A stretch of 64,000 bases of DNA from Flavisphingomonas formosensis (GCF_009755815.1 NZ_WRPK01000002.1:124001-188000); one strand, 5' to 3'. Positions 34,732 to 44,043 are shown, counted from the first letter of the stretch. Numbers and translations: made by a program. Notes: generated by a model from the letters alone, not told the origin.

Positions 34732-35854
34732 GTGCGGGCTCCTTCACGACCGAAGGAAAGCGTTCCCGCAGTGCCGGCAGCACCTCGGCGCCGAAAATCG
34801 GCAAGCTCTTGATATAGTCTGGGAAGATGAGCATCAGCCCGTCGATCTGCGATTCCTCGAGCAGGTCGCTCAACCGCTCGATCACTGTCTTCGGCGTGCC
34901 GAGCACATGCGGCGTCTGGAAGGTGGAGCGGCTCTTCTGGACGAAGGCATTCTCCTTGCCGATCTCGGCATCGAGAAAGCCATAGGCCTTCATCATGCCG
35001 CGCAGAGCGCCCTCGTCCAGCCCTTCGCGATAATATGCGGCCTCGCGCTCGGCGGCCTCGTCGGTCTCGCCGAACAGGATCGTCATCATCGAATAGGTGC
35101 GCATCGCGCGGCCATAGGTGGCGGCGACCTCCTTGGCGTCGCGGCTGGCCTTGTAGAGTTCCTTGGCGTCGCCGCCGGACAGGAAGATCGCGTCCATCTC
35201 CTGCGAGGTGAAGTCCATGCCCCGCCGCGACGTGCCGGCGCAGACCAGGAAGGGCCGCGTCGACGGCTTGGGGTCGGACATGCAGTCGTCGAGCGTGAAA
35301 TATTTGCCCTTCATGGTCACCGAATCCTGGGTCCACAGGGCCTTGATACCCTGGATCCATTCGGTGGCGAGATCGTAGCGCGCGTCATGGTCGACGCCTT
35401 CGGGCCAGGCCCCCATCTGGGAGAATTCCCCCTTATACGCGCCGGTGACGACGTTGAGGCCGGCGCGGCCATGGCTGATCTGGTCGAGCGTCGCGATCAT
35501 CTTGGCGGTGACGGCCGGGTTCTGCAGGATGGTGTGCACCGTCGTCCACACCTTCACCCGGCTGGTCGCCTCGGCAAGCGCGGACATGCAGGCGGTGGCG
35601 TCCAGCGTGTAGCGCCAATGCTCGGTCTCGCCGCCATAGCCGCGATACTTCGCCATCGACATGATGAAATCGAGGCCGATCTCATCCGCGAGCTTCGCCA
35701 CCTTGCGGTTGTACTCATAGGAGCCGTCGATCGGCGGCGCATTCTTGGAGAGAATCCAACCGCCATTGGCGATCGGCATGAACACGCCCAGATCCTTTCC
35801 CCCGGTGTCGGACGGAAGCCCGAATGGATCCATGGCCGGCGGAGTATTTCCCAT
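34724..35854 (-). CDS. RutA-like flavin-dependent monooxygenase (LLM class)
   Basis: A 376-residue luciferase-like monooxygenase. It follows RutA closely in its characteristic blocks: GVFMPIANGGWILSKNAP, FIMSMAKYRGYGGETEHW, DQISHGRAGLNVVTGAYKGEF, QMGAWP and LVCAGTSRRGMDF. RutA uses FMN hydroperoxide to open the uracil ring; related enzymes open other cyclic amides. The ATG at 35854 follows GGGGTGG. A flavin reductase (RutF-type) is absent nearby and would be supplied elsewhere. Ribokinase lies 72 bases upstream on the same strand, suggesting a nucleoside or ribosylated substrate; this is inference. Confidence 0.85.
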   Translation of the reverse strand: MGNTPPAMDPFGLPSDTGGKDLGVFMPIANGGWILSKNAPPIDGSYEYNRKVAKLADEIGLDFIMSMAKYRGYGGETEHWRYTLDATACMSALAEATSRVKVWTTVHTILQNPAVTAKMIATLDQISHGRAGLNVVTGAYKGEFSQMGAWPEGVDHDARYDLATEWIQGIKALWTQDSVTMKGKYFTLDDCMSDPKPSTRPFLVCAGTSRRGMDFTSQEMDAIFLSGGDAKELYKASRDAKEVAATYGRAMRTYSMMTILFGETDEAAEREAAYYREGLDEGALRGMMKAYGFLDAEIGKENAFVQKSRSTFQTPHVLGTPKTVIERLSDLLEESQIDGLMLIFPDYIKSLPIFGAEVLPALRERFPSVVKEPAHV

Positions 35855-35926
35855 CGTTCCACCCCTATGTCGTTACGCCCGTCAGACTATCCGGGGGCTG
35901 GACAAACTCTTGATCGCGCGCGCCCG

Positions 35927-36841
35927 TTAACTTGGCCGGGCAAGGAACGCCTCGACCTCAGCCCGGCTCGGCATCGCCGGCCCCGCGCCTTCGCGCCCGA
36001 CGCACAGCGCCGCCGCCGCATTCGCCAGCCGCAGCGCCTGACCCGGCGCCACCCCCTCGTCGAGCAGGGCGGCAAGCGCGCCGCAGAAGCAATCGCCGGC
36101 GCCCGTTGTGTCTACCACGGGAACCAGGAAAGAGGGGGCAAATTCGACGTCGCTGGCAGTAACCAGCGCCGCGCCTGCCGCGCCCAAGGTCACGACCGCC
36201 GACTGCCCCGGCCGGCTCAGCAGCCGCCGCGCCACCGCCGCCTCTTCGGCAGTGCGCGGCTCGCCGTCGAGGCCGAGATAAGAGGCCAGCTCGGTCTGGT
36301 TGAACACCAGCATGTCGCTCGCCTCGAACAGCGCCTTTCCCTCGGGCAGCGCCGGCGCGGCGTTGAGGATGCGCGTGCCGCCGAGGCGCCCCACCCGCTC
36401 GAAGAAGGCCGCGATCGCCGGGATCGGCATTTCCAGCTGGCAGAGCACGATGCGCGCCTCGCCGATCTTGGCATCGGTCACATCGTCACCCGTCACCCGC
36501 GCATTGGCGCCGGGCACGACGATGATCAGATTCTCGCCGCTATCGTCGATCGGGATATAGGCTGCACCCGTCGGCACGCCCGCAATCCGGGCGACATGGC
36601 GCACGTCGACGCCCGATTCGGCGAGATAGCCGGAAAGGCCCACCCCATAGGCGTCGTCGCCGACGGCGCCGATGATATGCGTCGCCGCGCCCATGCGTGC
36701 CGCCGCGATCGCCTGATTCGCCCCCTTGCCGCCTGGCAGCAGCTTCATATCCCGCGTCGTGATCGTCTCGCCCGGCCGCGGCAGCGCGGCGACGCGCCAG
36801 ATCACGTCCTGATTGATCGATCCCAGGATGCAGACGGACAT
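35927..36841 (-). CDS. rbsK: ribokinase (PfkB family)
   Basis: A 304-residue sugar kinase. The N-terminal PfkB signature is PGGKGANQAIAAARMG and the C-terminal catalytic signature is DTTGAGDCFCGALAALL, with the base Asp. The N-terminus SVCILGSINQDVIW matches ribokinase best. It phosphorylates ribose at O5; other sugars or a nucleoside cannot be excluded. The ATG at 36841 has GAGGAG upstream. It is first in the run ribokinase - RutA-like - RutB-like, so it may deal with ribose freed from a nucleoside. Confidence 0.87.
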   Translation of the reverse strand: MSVCILGSINQDVIWRVAALPRPGETITTRDMKLLPGGKGANQAIAAARMGAATHIIGAVGDDAYGVGLSGYLAESGVDVRHVARIAGVPTGAAYIPIDDSGENLIIVVPGANARVTGDDVTDAKIGEARIVLCQLEMPIPAIAAFFERVGRLGGTRILNAAPALPEGKALFEASDMLVFNQTELASYLGLDGEPRTAEEAAVARRLLSRPGQSAVVTLGAAGAALVTASDVEFAPSFLVPVVDTTGAGDCFCGALAALLDEGVAPGQALRLANAAAALCVGREGAGPAMPSRAEVEAFLARPS

Positions 36842-36864
36842 AGACTCTCCTCGGTTCTTCCTAA

Positions 36865-36953
36865 CCGTTCGGTTCGAGCGAAGTCGAGAACCCCGTCCGA
36901 GCGAAGCCGAGGAGCTTCACCAAAGGGTTCTCGACTGCGCTCGAACCGCACGG
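36865..36953. repeat. REP-like inverted repeat element
   Basis: Arms at 36865-36892 and 36926-36953 match as inverted repeats at 26 of 28 positions (core GGTTCGAGCGAAGTCGAGAA). The element occupies the divergent gap between ribokinase and the SDR gene. It is a different sequence family from the elements at 32446, 33962 and 38646. Confidence 0.8.
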
Positions 36954-37106
36954 ATAATAAGCGCGTCTGAGCTAATCTTGTCGCCCGGCGCTCGCTTTCC
37001 GGCGCCGGCCCACATGCGTATCCAGTCAACTTTTGGAGGCGGGCGCGGCAAGATAGGGTTCCGCCCCAGCGACTAGCGTTCGCTCGGAACAACGAAAGGA
37101 CAGAGC

Positions 37107-37943
37107 GTGGCCACCTGGCTCATCACCGGCGTCAGCAGCGGATTTGGAGAAGCCATCGCCAAGGCGGCCCTGGATCGCGGCGATACGGTCTGCGGCACCG
37201 TTCGCAAGCCCGAGGCAAAGGCCGCGTTCGAGGCGCTGGCCCCCGGCCGCGCGCACGGCTTCCTGATGGACGTGACCGACGAGGCCCGCGTCCATGCCGC
37301 CGTTGCCGAAGCCGAAGCGCTGACCGGCGGCATCGACATCATGGTCAACAACGCCGGCCATGGCCTGGTCGGCGCGATCGAGGAAACGAGCCTCGCGGAG
37401 ATCCGCGCGCTGTTCGAGGTGAACGTATTCGGCGCGGTCGCGGTGATCCAGGCGGTGCTGCCGGCGATGCGCGCGCGCAAGGCCGGCTTTATCATCAACA
37501 TCACCTCGGTCAGTGGCCTCGCCCCCTGGTCGGGCACCGCCACCTATGGCGCGACCAAATATGCGCTGGAATGCTATGGCCAGACGCTCGCGCAGGAGGT
37601 AGGCGCGCTCGGCATTAAGGTGATGAACGTCGCGCCCGGCGGCTTCCGCACCGATTTCGCCGGCCGCTCGCTGGCGCTGAGCGAGAAGGTAATCCCGGAT
37701 TATGCAGGCACCGCGCATATGGCGCGCGAGGTTCTCACCACCAATGTCGGGCGGGAGAATGGCGATCCGGCGCTGGCCGCCGCGGCGATCCTGAAGGCGA
37801 TCGATAGCCCCGAGCCGCCGCTTCACCTGCTGCTCGGTGCCGATGCGCTCCATTATGCCGAGGATCAGCTGGCAGCCATCGCCGCGGATATCGATGCATG
37901 GCGCGAGACCTCGCTGTCCACCGCCATTCCCGTGCCGGCATGA
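37107..37943 (+). CDS. short-chain dehydrogenase/reductase
   Basis: A 278-residue classical-type SDR using NAD(P)H. The cofactor motif is TGVSSGFG, followed by NNAGHG. The catalytic Ser is in ITSVSG and the Tyr-x3-Lys is YGATK. The Asp/Arg pattern (TVRKPE) favours NADP. The start is GTG at 37107 with AAAGGA upstream. Its stop overlaps the ATG of the next gene (ATGA), coupling it to an isochorismatase-fold hydrolase. Substrate unknown. Confidence 0.9.
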   Translation: MATWLITGVSSGFGEAIAKAALDRGDTVCGTVRKPEAKAAFEALAPGRAHGFLMDVTDEARVHAAVAEAEALTGGIDIMVNNAGHGLVGAIEETSLAEIRALFEVNVFGAVAVIQAVLPAMRARKAGFIINITSVSGLAPWSGTATYGATKYALECYGQTLAQEVGALGIKVMNVAPGGFRTDFAGRSLALSEKVIPDYAGTAHMAREVLTTNVGRENGDPALAAAAILKAIDSPEPPLHLLLGADALHYAEDQLAAIAADIDAWRETSLSTAIPVPA

Positions 37944-38626
37944 CCACGCACACGATCCACCTGCCCGAGTGGGCGGTCGAGCGCGGCCGCCAGCTCAACG
38001 ATTTCCAGCATGTCGATCCCGCACGCACCGCGCTCGTCCTGATCGACATGCAGACGGTGTTCCTCGCCCCAGGCGAGGTGTTCGGCAACCCCTATGCACT
38101 CGCCATCGTGGATACGGTGAACCGGCTTGCCGCCGCCTTCCGCGCTGCCGGCTCGCCGGTGATCTGGACGCGCCAGACCGTGGACCACCGCCCGCCGCGC
38201 GCCATGCCCGGCTGGCAATATGATCTCTCCATCCCCGAAGTGCGCGAGGCGGTGGAGACGATGGAGGCCGGCACGCCCTCGCACGCCCTCCATCCGGCGA
38301 TGGCGACGGCGCCGTCGGACATCGTGATCGACAAATATCGCTACGGCGCCTTCTCCTGCCCCGCCGGCGCGCTGGAGGCCGTGCTGAAGGCGCGCGACAT
38401 CGACACGATCGTCATCGCCGGCACGCTCACCAACTGCTGCTGCGACAGCACCGCGCGCGAGGGCAATATGCGCGGCTACCGCGTCTTCTTCCTCTCCGAC
38501 GCCACGGCGACCCGCACCGACGAGGAACATAATGCCGCCCTGCTCACGGTGCGGCTGATGTTCGCCGATGTACGGACGACGGAGGAGATGCTGGGCTTGC
38601 TGCAAGAGGCCACAGCGGACGCCTGA
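37940..38626 (+). CDS. isochorismatase-fold cysteine hydrolase
   Basis: A 228-residue hydrolase with the catalytic Asp (VLIDMQTVFL), Lys (VIDKYRYGAF) and Cys (GTLTNCCCDSTAR, three consecutive Cys). It is more distant from RutB than the protein at 34072. The ATG at 37940 overlaps the SDR stop by four bases; the in-frame ATG at 37898 lies inside the SDR and is less likely. Probably hydrolyses a C-N bond in the same pathway. Confidence 0.87.
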   Translation: MTTHTIHLPEWAVERGRQLNDFQHVDPARTALVLIDMQTVFLAPGEVFGNPYALAIVDTVNRLAAAFRAAGSPVIWTRQTVDHRPPRAMPGWQYDLSIPEVREAVETMEAGTPSHALHPAMATAPSDIVIDKYRYGAFSCPAGALEAVLKARDIDTIVIAGTLTNCCCDSTAREGNMRGYRVFFLSDATATRTDEEHNAALLTVRLMFADVRTTEEMLGLLQEATADA

Positions 38627-38645
38627 CTCCCCTCCCACTTTTTTT

Positions 38646-38757
38646 CGTCATCCTGACGGAAGTCAGGATCCATTTCGCCGCAGCGTATCGCCTTATCGGC
38701 ACCGCCGCGGCGAATGGATCCCGGATCAGCGAAGCAATCCGCTGAGCCGGGATGACG
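38646..38757. repeat. REP-like composite element, copy B
   Basis: The ends CGTCATCC and GGATGACG bound two hairpin units: ATCCTGAC-GGAA-GTCAGGAT on the left, and a longer CCGG/AGCG-type palindrome on the right. GGATCCAT and ATGGATCC units pair across the middle. The right unit matches the element at 23982-24034 in reverse. No gene lies between 38627 and 38823. Confidence 0.75.
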
Positions 38758-38823
38758 AAGACGTAAGAGCGACGGGTGAGATGTGCGAACAGCGCTGCTC
38801 TCCGAGAAAGAGCCGCGCGCCCC

Positions 38824-39672
38824 TCAAGCCAGGATCGCCCGAGCCTCTTCCGCCAGCTTCGGCCGATGCTCGCCGGTCAGATAGGCTGCGCGCGCCGCCG
38901 CGGCCTGCTCGGCCATCTCGGGATGGGTCGGTACCCAGAAATCGCCGCGGGCGATGCCGTCGAGGATGATCTCGCCGGCCTGCAGCGGGGTGAGGCCATG
39001 GTCCTTCAGCATTCCAGCCATGATCGCGCGATGCTTGTCGACGGTGCTCGGATTGTTGCCCGCGGGCGCATCGGTGAAGATCCGCGTCGCCACCGGCCCC
39101 GGCAGCACGCAGGAGACGGTGATCGGCGCGCCGATCAGCTCCATCTCCAGCGCCAGGCATTCGCTGAACGACAGCACCGCATGCTTGCTGACGATGTAGG
39201 GCGTCTGCACGGGCATCATGCCGAAGGAGCCGATCGAACCGAGATTGGCAATCCAGGCCTGCTTGCCCGCCGCGAGCATTCGGGGCGCGAAGGCGCGCAC
39301 CGAATGGATCACGCCGAGCACGTTGATGGTCAGCGCCTTGTCCCATGTCGCTGCCGGTATCTCCCAGACATGACCGAGCATTTCGATGCCGGCATTGTTC
39401 ACCAGCAAGGTGACCTCGCCATAGGCGTCATAGGCAGCGTCGGCGAGGCGATCGAGCGCGGAGGAATCCGACACGTCGGTCTGCACGGGCAGCGCCTCGC
39501 CGCCCTGAGCGCGGATGTCCGCCGCGACCGCCTCGATGCGGTCGGACGCGATGTCGGCCAGCACCAGCTTCATGCCGAGGGCGGCCGCGCGCCGCGCAAT
39601 GCCCTCGCCAATGCCGCTGCCCGCTCCGGTGACGACGGCCACGCCGCCCCGGAAGACCTCATCCGCGCTCAT
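38824..39672 (-). CDS. short-chain dehydrogenase/reductase
   Basis: A 282-residue SDR: cofactor motif TGAGSGIG, NNAGIE, catalytic Ser in ANLGSIGS and Tyr-x3-Lys in YIVSK. The Asp in LADIAS after the second strand favours NAD. The ATG at 39672 has an excellent AAGGAGG upstream; the in-frame ATG at 39693 lies in the previous gene's end and is rejected. It is 17 bases after the deacylase-like gene, hence the same operon. Confidence 0.9.
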   Translation of the reverse strand: MSADEVFRGGVAVVTGAGSGIGEGIARRAAALGMKLVLADIASDRIEAVAADIRAQGGEALPVQTDVSDSSALDRLADAAYDAYGEVTLLVNNAGIEMLGHVWEIPAATWDKALTINVLGVIHSVRAFAPRMLAAGKQAWIANLGSIGSFGMMPVQTPYIVSKHAVLSFSECLALEMELIGAPITVSCVLPGPVATRIFTDAPAGNNPSTVDKHRAIMAGMLKDHGLTPLQAGEIILDGIARGDFWVPTHPEMAEQAAAARAAYLTGEHRPKLAEEARAILA

Positions 39673-39689
39673 ATACTTGCCTCCTTGGA

Positions 39690-41456
39690 TCACTCCGCCG
39701 CGATGGCCTCGCGCCGCCGCGTCTTGAGCTTCTCCATGTCGGCAACCCCGCCGCGAAGCAACTGGCCGGAATAGACCTCCGTCTGTTTGTCGTCCTGTAT
39801 CGTAATCTGTCCGTTCACGAACACGTAGCGATACCCGCTGCCGCCCGACACCAGGCGATATTCGTCGCCGGGCAGATCGCGCCGGAATTCGGGGAAATTA
39901 TAGCTGAGCTTCTCATAATCGTAGACGATGATGTCCGCGATCGCGCCCTCGCGGATCGTGCCGCGATCCTTGAAGCCTGCGCAGAAGGCCGGCAGCGCGG
40001 AGAGGCGCCAATGCGCCTCCTCGAGGGTCGAGAAGCCGTGCTCGCGCACATATTTGGCGATATATTCGGTGCCGTAGCTGCCCGCCGCCAGATATTTGAG
40101 GTGCGCGCCGCCGTCCGACAGGCCGGGGATGATATAGGGGTTGTCGATCAGCGCCTTGATGCCCTCGATCGTCGTGTCGAACTGGGTGGCGTGGAAGATC
40201 GTGCCGAGATCGTCGGCCACCACCATGTCGCACACCACGTCTACCGGATGCTGGCGCGTCGCCTCGGCGATCTCGCCGATCGTGCGGCCCTCGAACCATT
40301 TGTAGCGCACGTCGCCGGTCTGGTGCAGCTTGGTGTCCTGAATGCCGTCGATGAACATCACCTTCAGCGGCTCGGCGCGCAGCCTCTCGCGGCACGCCGG
40401 ATCGGCGAGGTTGGCGAGCTTCTTCTCGCGCGGCACGTCCGGCCCGGCCAGCTCGTTCCACACCGGGCCCCACAGGTCCCAATAGTCGAAGGTGAACAGC
40501 AGCGGCGGATTCTGCGTAATGCCCTGGCCGTAAATGCGCAGGCCCTTGTCGTGGCAGCTCTGGAACCAGGCGAAGAGGTCCGGCCGCGCATCGCCGATCC
40601 AGCCGCCCGACGGCACCACCGCCTGCCAGATGATCGGCGCGCCGCTCACCCGCGCCAGCTCCTCCCAATGCTCGCGCGCAAGGCCCGCGCCGGAGAGCTC
40701 GATGAAGCCTTCGCCCCGCTCGCCGAGCACCCTGGCGAGCGCCAGCCGCGTCTCGTCGTGCATCACGTCGGTCGGCATCGGCGTGCCGTCATAGTCGGAC
40801 TGCGCCGCCCCGCCGCTCGTCGTCGCCTCGGGATCTCCGGCAACGCCGAGGCACTGGGCGGACCAGCCGCAGGCGCCGGCATCCATCGCCTCGTTGAGCA
40901 GGCGGACCATCTCGGCATGCTCTGCGTCGGTCGGCTTACGGCCGGCCTTGGCGTCCTCCATGCCCATCACCCAGATCAGCAGCGGGTTGACCGGCACATA
41001 GGGCAGCACGTTGAGCGCCAGCGGCGTGCGGTCCATGCTGTCGAGCATCTCGGGATAGCTTTCCCAATCCCACGGGATCGCCGCTTCCATCGTCTTGATC
41101 GGGATCGCCTCGACCTTGGTCATCGACTGCATGGCGCGCTGGCGCAGCTCCTTCTTGAGCGGCGCGAAGCCGAAGCCGCAATTGCCGACGACGACCGAGG
41201 TGACGCCGTTCCAACCCGACGTCGTGAGATAGGGATCCCAGAAGACCTGCGCGTCATAATGGGTGTGCAGGTCGATGAAGCCGGGCGCCACGATCAGCCC
41301 GGTCGCGTCGATCTCGCGATCTGCGGTGGCGCCGGGCTGGATCCGCCCGACGCGCGTGATCACGCCATCGACGATGCCGATATCGCCCAGAAAGCGCGAA
41401 TTGCGCTGCCCATCAACGATCATGCCGCCGCGAATGATGGTGTCATAATGTGCCAT
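39690..41456 (-). CDS. N-acyl-D-amino-acid deacylase-like amidohydrolase
   Basis: A 588-residue metal-dependent hydrolase of the D-aminoacylase branch of the amidohydrolase superfamily. The HxH motif is in APGFIDLHTHYDAQVFWDP, the bridging Cys region is VVVGNCGFGFAP, and the late Asp is GLSDGGAHLKY. The family removes acyl groups from D-amino acids or hydrolyses related ureido compounds. The ATG at 41456 follows GGAGAGAG. It is larger than typical deacylases (~480-500) because of a middle insertion (near RIYGQGITQNPPLLF). Downstream is an SDR; upstream a TetR gene. Confidence 0.88.
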   Translation of the reverse strand: MAHYDTIIRGGMIVDGQRNSRFLGDIGIVDGVITRVGRIQPGATADREIDATGLIVAPGFIDLHTHYDAQVFWDPYLTTSGWNGVTSVVVGNCGFGFAPLKKELRQRAMQSMTKVEAIPIKTMEAAIPWDWESYPEMLDSMDRTPLALNVLPYVPVNPLLIWVMGMEDAKAGRKPTDAEHAEMVRLLNEAMDAGACGWSAQCLGVAGDPEATTSGGAAQSDYDGTPMPTDVMHDETRLALARVLGERGEGFIELSGAGLAREHWEELARVSGAPIIWQAVVPSGGWIGDARPDLFAWFQSCHDKGLRIYGQGITQNPPLLFTFDYWDLWGPVWNELAGPDVPREKKLANLADPACRERLRAEPLKVMFIDGIQDTKLHQTGDVRYKWFEGRTIGEIAEATRQHPVDVVCDMVVADDLGTIFHATQFDTTIEGIKALIDNPYIIPGLSDGGAHLKYLAAGSYGTEYIAKYVREHGFSTLEEAHWRLSALPAFCAGFKDRGTIREGAIADIIVYDYEKLSYNFPEFRRDLPGDEYRLVSGGSGYRYVFVNGQITIQDDKQTEVYSGQLLRGGVADMEKLKTRRREAIAAE

Positions 41457-41503
41457 TGTCTCTCTCCTCGACACGTTTTCTCGGTTTTAGATCTGCCCGC
41501 TGC

Positions 41504-42208
41504 TCAAGCGATCCCCGCCTCCCGCCAGCCTTCCGGCAGCGTCTCTCCACGCTCCGCGGCGACGCCGATCAGCAGCCTGTCGATCACGCCTGCCCAGCCC
41601 GGCTCGGCCACGATGCGGCGATAATCATCTCCACAGGCACGAAGCAGGACCAACTCGTCCGCGCCCCGGCCGGCAAAGGCCGCGTCCACCGCCGCATCCG
41701 CACCCGCCCGTGCATCCACCGATCGCATCGCCGTCGCCACGAAAGCGGCGCCCAGCGCGGCGGCGCGCATGTCCCGCATCAGCGCCAGCGCATCGGGGCC
41801 GGCAAAGCCGCGCAGATGCATCGCCTGCAAATAGAGCTCGATCCCGTCCACCTCACTCTCGGGCGGGAAGCCGCCATTGGCATATTCCAGGATCAGCCCG
41901 GGCTGGCCCGCGAAGCTGTCGAAAAGCATCTCGGCATAGGCCCGCGCAAGCCCCGCCCAATGCTGGCCGACATCCTTCGGCGTCATGGAATCGCGCAGAT
42001 GCGCATCCGCGACAAGGCGCAGCAACTCGCTCCGGTTACGGACATGGCGATAGAGCGCAGCAATCGAAACACCGAGCCGATCTGCCACCGACGTCATGGT
42101 CACATCGTCGAGACCGATCTCCAGCGCGGCCTCGATGATCGCACCGCGCGTAATCCGGCTGGGACGGCCCAGCGGACGCGAAGACTCGGCAGTGATCGGC
42201 ATCGACAT
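41504..42208 (-). CDS. TetR-family transcriptional regulator
   Basis: A 234-residue repressor. The N-terminal helix-turn-helix covers about residues 20-65 (TRGAIIEAALEIGLDDVTM, then SVADRLGVSIAALYRHVRNRSELLRLV); the rest is a helical ligand-binding domain. No Shine-Dalgarno sequence precedes the ATG at 42208. Instead the palindrome at 42210-42224 ends one base before it, so translation may be leaderless or weak. Likely controls the deacylase/SDR genes downstream and itself. The inducer is unknown. Confidence 0.88.
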   Translation of the reverse strand: MSMPITAESSRPLGRPSRITRGAIIEAALEIGLDDVTMTSVADRLGVSIAALYRHVRNRSELLRLVADAHLRDSMTPKDVGQHWAGLARAYAEMLFDSFAGQPGLILEYANGGFPPESEVDGIELYLQAMHLRGFAGPDALALMRDMRAAALGAAFVATAMRSVDARAGADAAVDAAFAGRGADELVLLRACGDDYRRIVAEPGWAGVIDRLLIGVAAERGETLPEGWREAGIA

Positions 42209-42209
42209 A

Positions 42210-42224
42210 GTGAAACTGTTTCAC
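42210..42224. promoter_or_regulatory. palindromic operator for the TetR regulator
   Basis: GTGAAACTGTTTCAC is a perfect palindrome with a central T, one base from the regulator's start codon. A degraded half-site (GTGAAATTGTCGATCAC) lies about 40 bases further on. Position and symmetry suit a TetR dimer and autorepression. Confidence 0.65.
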
Positions 42225-42519
42225 AAACTCCGGCCCCGGTCAACGCTCTGTGGAGTTGAGTGAAATTGTCGATCACTGGCATCGGACTAAATCATTGGCC
42301 GATCAAAACCCTGTGGTTAATACGGGGGCCATGCAGATCGGTGGCGACGCCTTCGCCTACGGGCGCCGCCGCCGGCGGGGGCCGGAATCGCAAACGTTCC
42401 TGAGGGGACGTAGCGGTTCCGGCCTTCGTTCGTAGAACGGCCTGCGATCTGCTCGCACTCATCTCTTCCCCGAAGGGGAGGGCTTTACGCATCCGCCTGA
42501 TCGCAACCCGGGTGCCGCC
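42225..42519. other. gene-free region with inverted repeats
   Basis: No convincing gene is seen in these 295 bases. GGCCGGAA at 42380-42387 pairs with TTCCGGCC at 42417-42424, and smaller GTTC/GAAC and TTCCCC/GGGGA pairs follow. The segment must hold the promoter of the TetR gene and end the PLP-enzyme gene (convergence from the right). Whether the structured part is an RNA is undecided. Confidence 0.4.
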
Positions 42520-44043
42520 CTACAGGTCGGCGACGATGTCCAGCTTGGCCGCGATCGCGCCCATATCATCCTGCAGCCGGGCTTGAAGCGAGGCGGAATC
42601 CATCGCGGCAAATTCGACCATCTGGGGCATCGAGAGGCCGATGCGCAGCGTGCCGGCATAACCACCCTCGGGCAGCGGGATGCATTTCACGGGCTGACCG
42701 AGCCGGATCCGGCGCGCCGCGACGACACGATTCGCCGGGCCGAGCACATTGCTGCCGAGATCGTCGAGCAGCATGCGATAGAGTTTCCGCGATCGCTCGA
42801 AGCCGATCTTGCGACGCGTCTGGCCGAGATCCACCGTCACCAGCGTGCGCATTTCCTGCGGCCGCACGCTGCTGTCCTGCCAGTCATTCGCCATTTGTGG
42901 GATGGCCCGCACCGCACCGAGCCGGGCGGTGAGCATGTCCACCGCCTCATCGAACAGGTCGAGCGTGCGGCGCACGTCCGCCGGCGTCAACCGCTGATAG
43001 AGCTCCAGTTCGTAGATCGAGGCTTCCAACCGCAGCAGCAGGCCGAGATTGGCTCCCTCCGGCAGTCGCTCCGCCCCCGGCCAGCTTTCCGGCCATTCGG
43101 CACGGCAGAACAGCCGCTCGAAACCCGGCAGCATGCCTGCCGATTTCTGCATGGCACCGCGCGGCACCAGCGCGACGCCGCTGAACGGCGGCCCGCCCAT
43201 GAATTTGGATCCGGTCAGGAACACGGTCGCGCCCCGCGCCAGATAGGATGCGACGGTCGATCCGCCGAGCCGGCACTGGCAGGCATCGACGACGAAGCTC
43301 AGCGCATCCCCGAATCGGCGGCGCAACGCGTCGATATGCGCGAAGCTGGGCAGGATCAGGCCGGTCTTGGAGCCATGCACGACATGGACCAGCGCGTGCC
43401 GCTCCGCCCGCGCAGCGGCATCGACAAGCGCACCGATCTCCAGCAGGAGATCCTCGGACGGCATTGGCACGCCGCCCATGCCTCGCGCCGCCAGCGCGTG
43501 CAGCCGCACCCGATCAGGATTGGCGGGATCGATCGCTTCGCCGGGTGCCACCACGAGACCCAATGGTGTCCGGTCCGCGAAGTAATGGCCGCGCGAACTG
43601 TGGATGCAGCCGCTGCCTACCTCGTCCGCGCCGAGCAGCATATTGTCGATCCCGGCCGCTCCGGCGCGATGGCCGACGGCGAGGCCGACATATTCGAGGT
43701 CCGTGCCGGACGCGGCGAAGACGATCTCGGTGCTCGCCGGCAGACGCAGCGCGCGGCGGATACGCTCGCGCAATCCGTCCAGCGCCGCACGATAGCCCCG
43801 GGCGTCCAGCACGCCGTCGGGCGCGATACGCTCCAGCCGGCGCTGCACCTCGGCAAAGGCTGCCGGAGAGATGGCATTGGCGGTGGAGGAGGAATAGGCC
43901 ATCACGCCGCTCGGCTGCGGTGCCACGAGATAGGGATTGAGGCCCGTGCCGGGATCGACCGCAATGCGCCGGTCACCACCGGTCGTCATCAATCCGGCGG
44001 CCAGTTCCGCCCGGTCCATGACCGCGGCCTTTTCGGAAAACAT
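42520..44043 (-). CDS. PLP-dependent enzyme, aminotransferase class V-like
   Basis: A 507-residue fold-type I PLP enzyme. The cofactor-binding Asp is in FVVDACQCRLGG and the Schiff-base Lys is probably in VFLTGSKFMGGPPFSG. Substrate-side blocks include IVFAASGTDLEY and VHVVHGSKTGLI. It is longer than usual class V members (~400) and I cannot assign it to a known subfamily. Starts at 44043 and 44019 are both possible. It is divergent (147 bases) from an ATP-grasp ligase and nucleotidyltransferase pair, suggesting joint work on an amino-acid- or amine-containing product. Confidence 0.75.
   Translation of the reverse strand: MFSEKAAVMDRAELAAGLMTTGGDRRIAVDPGTGLNPYLVAPQPSGVMAYSSSTANAISPAAFAEVQRRLERIAPDGVLDARGYRAALDGLRERIRRALRLPASTEIVFAASGTDLEYVGLAVGHRAGAAGIDNMLLGADEVGSGCIHSSRGHYFADRTPLGLVVAPGEAIDPANPDRVRLHALAARGMGGVPMPSEDLLLEIGALVDAAARAERHALVHVVHGSKTGLILPSFAHIDALRRRFGDALSFVVDACQCRLGGSTVASYLARGATVFLTGSKFMGGPPFSGVALVPRGAMQKSAGMLPGFERLFCRAEWPESWPGAERLPEGANLGLLLRLEASIYELELYQRLTPADVRRTLDLFDEAVDMLTARLGAVRAIPQMANDWQDSSVRPQEMRTLVTVDLGQTRRKIGFERSRKLYRMLLDDLGSNVLGPANRVVAARRIRLGQPVKCIPLPEGGYAGTLRIGLSMPQMVEFAAMDSASLQARLQDDMGAIAAKLDIVADL

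Noticed and set aside
42380-42450. Possible structured RNA in the gap before the TetR gene
   Set aside because: Stems are short and interrupted; no riboswitch or sRNA pattern recognised, so kept only as a note in the region description.
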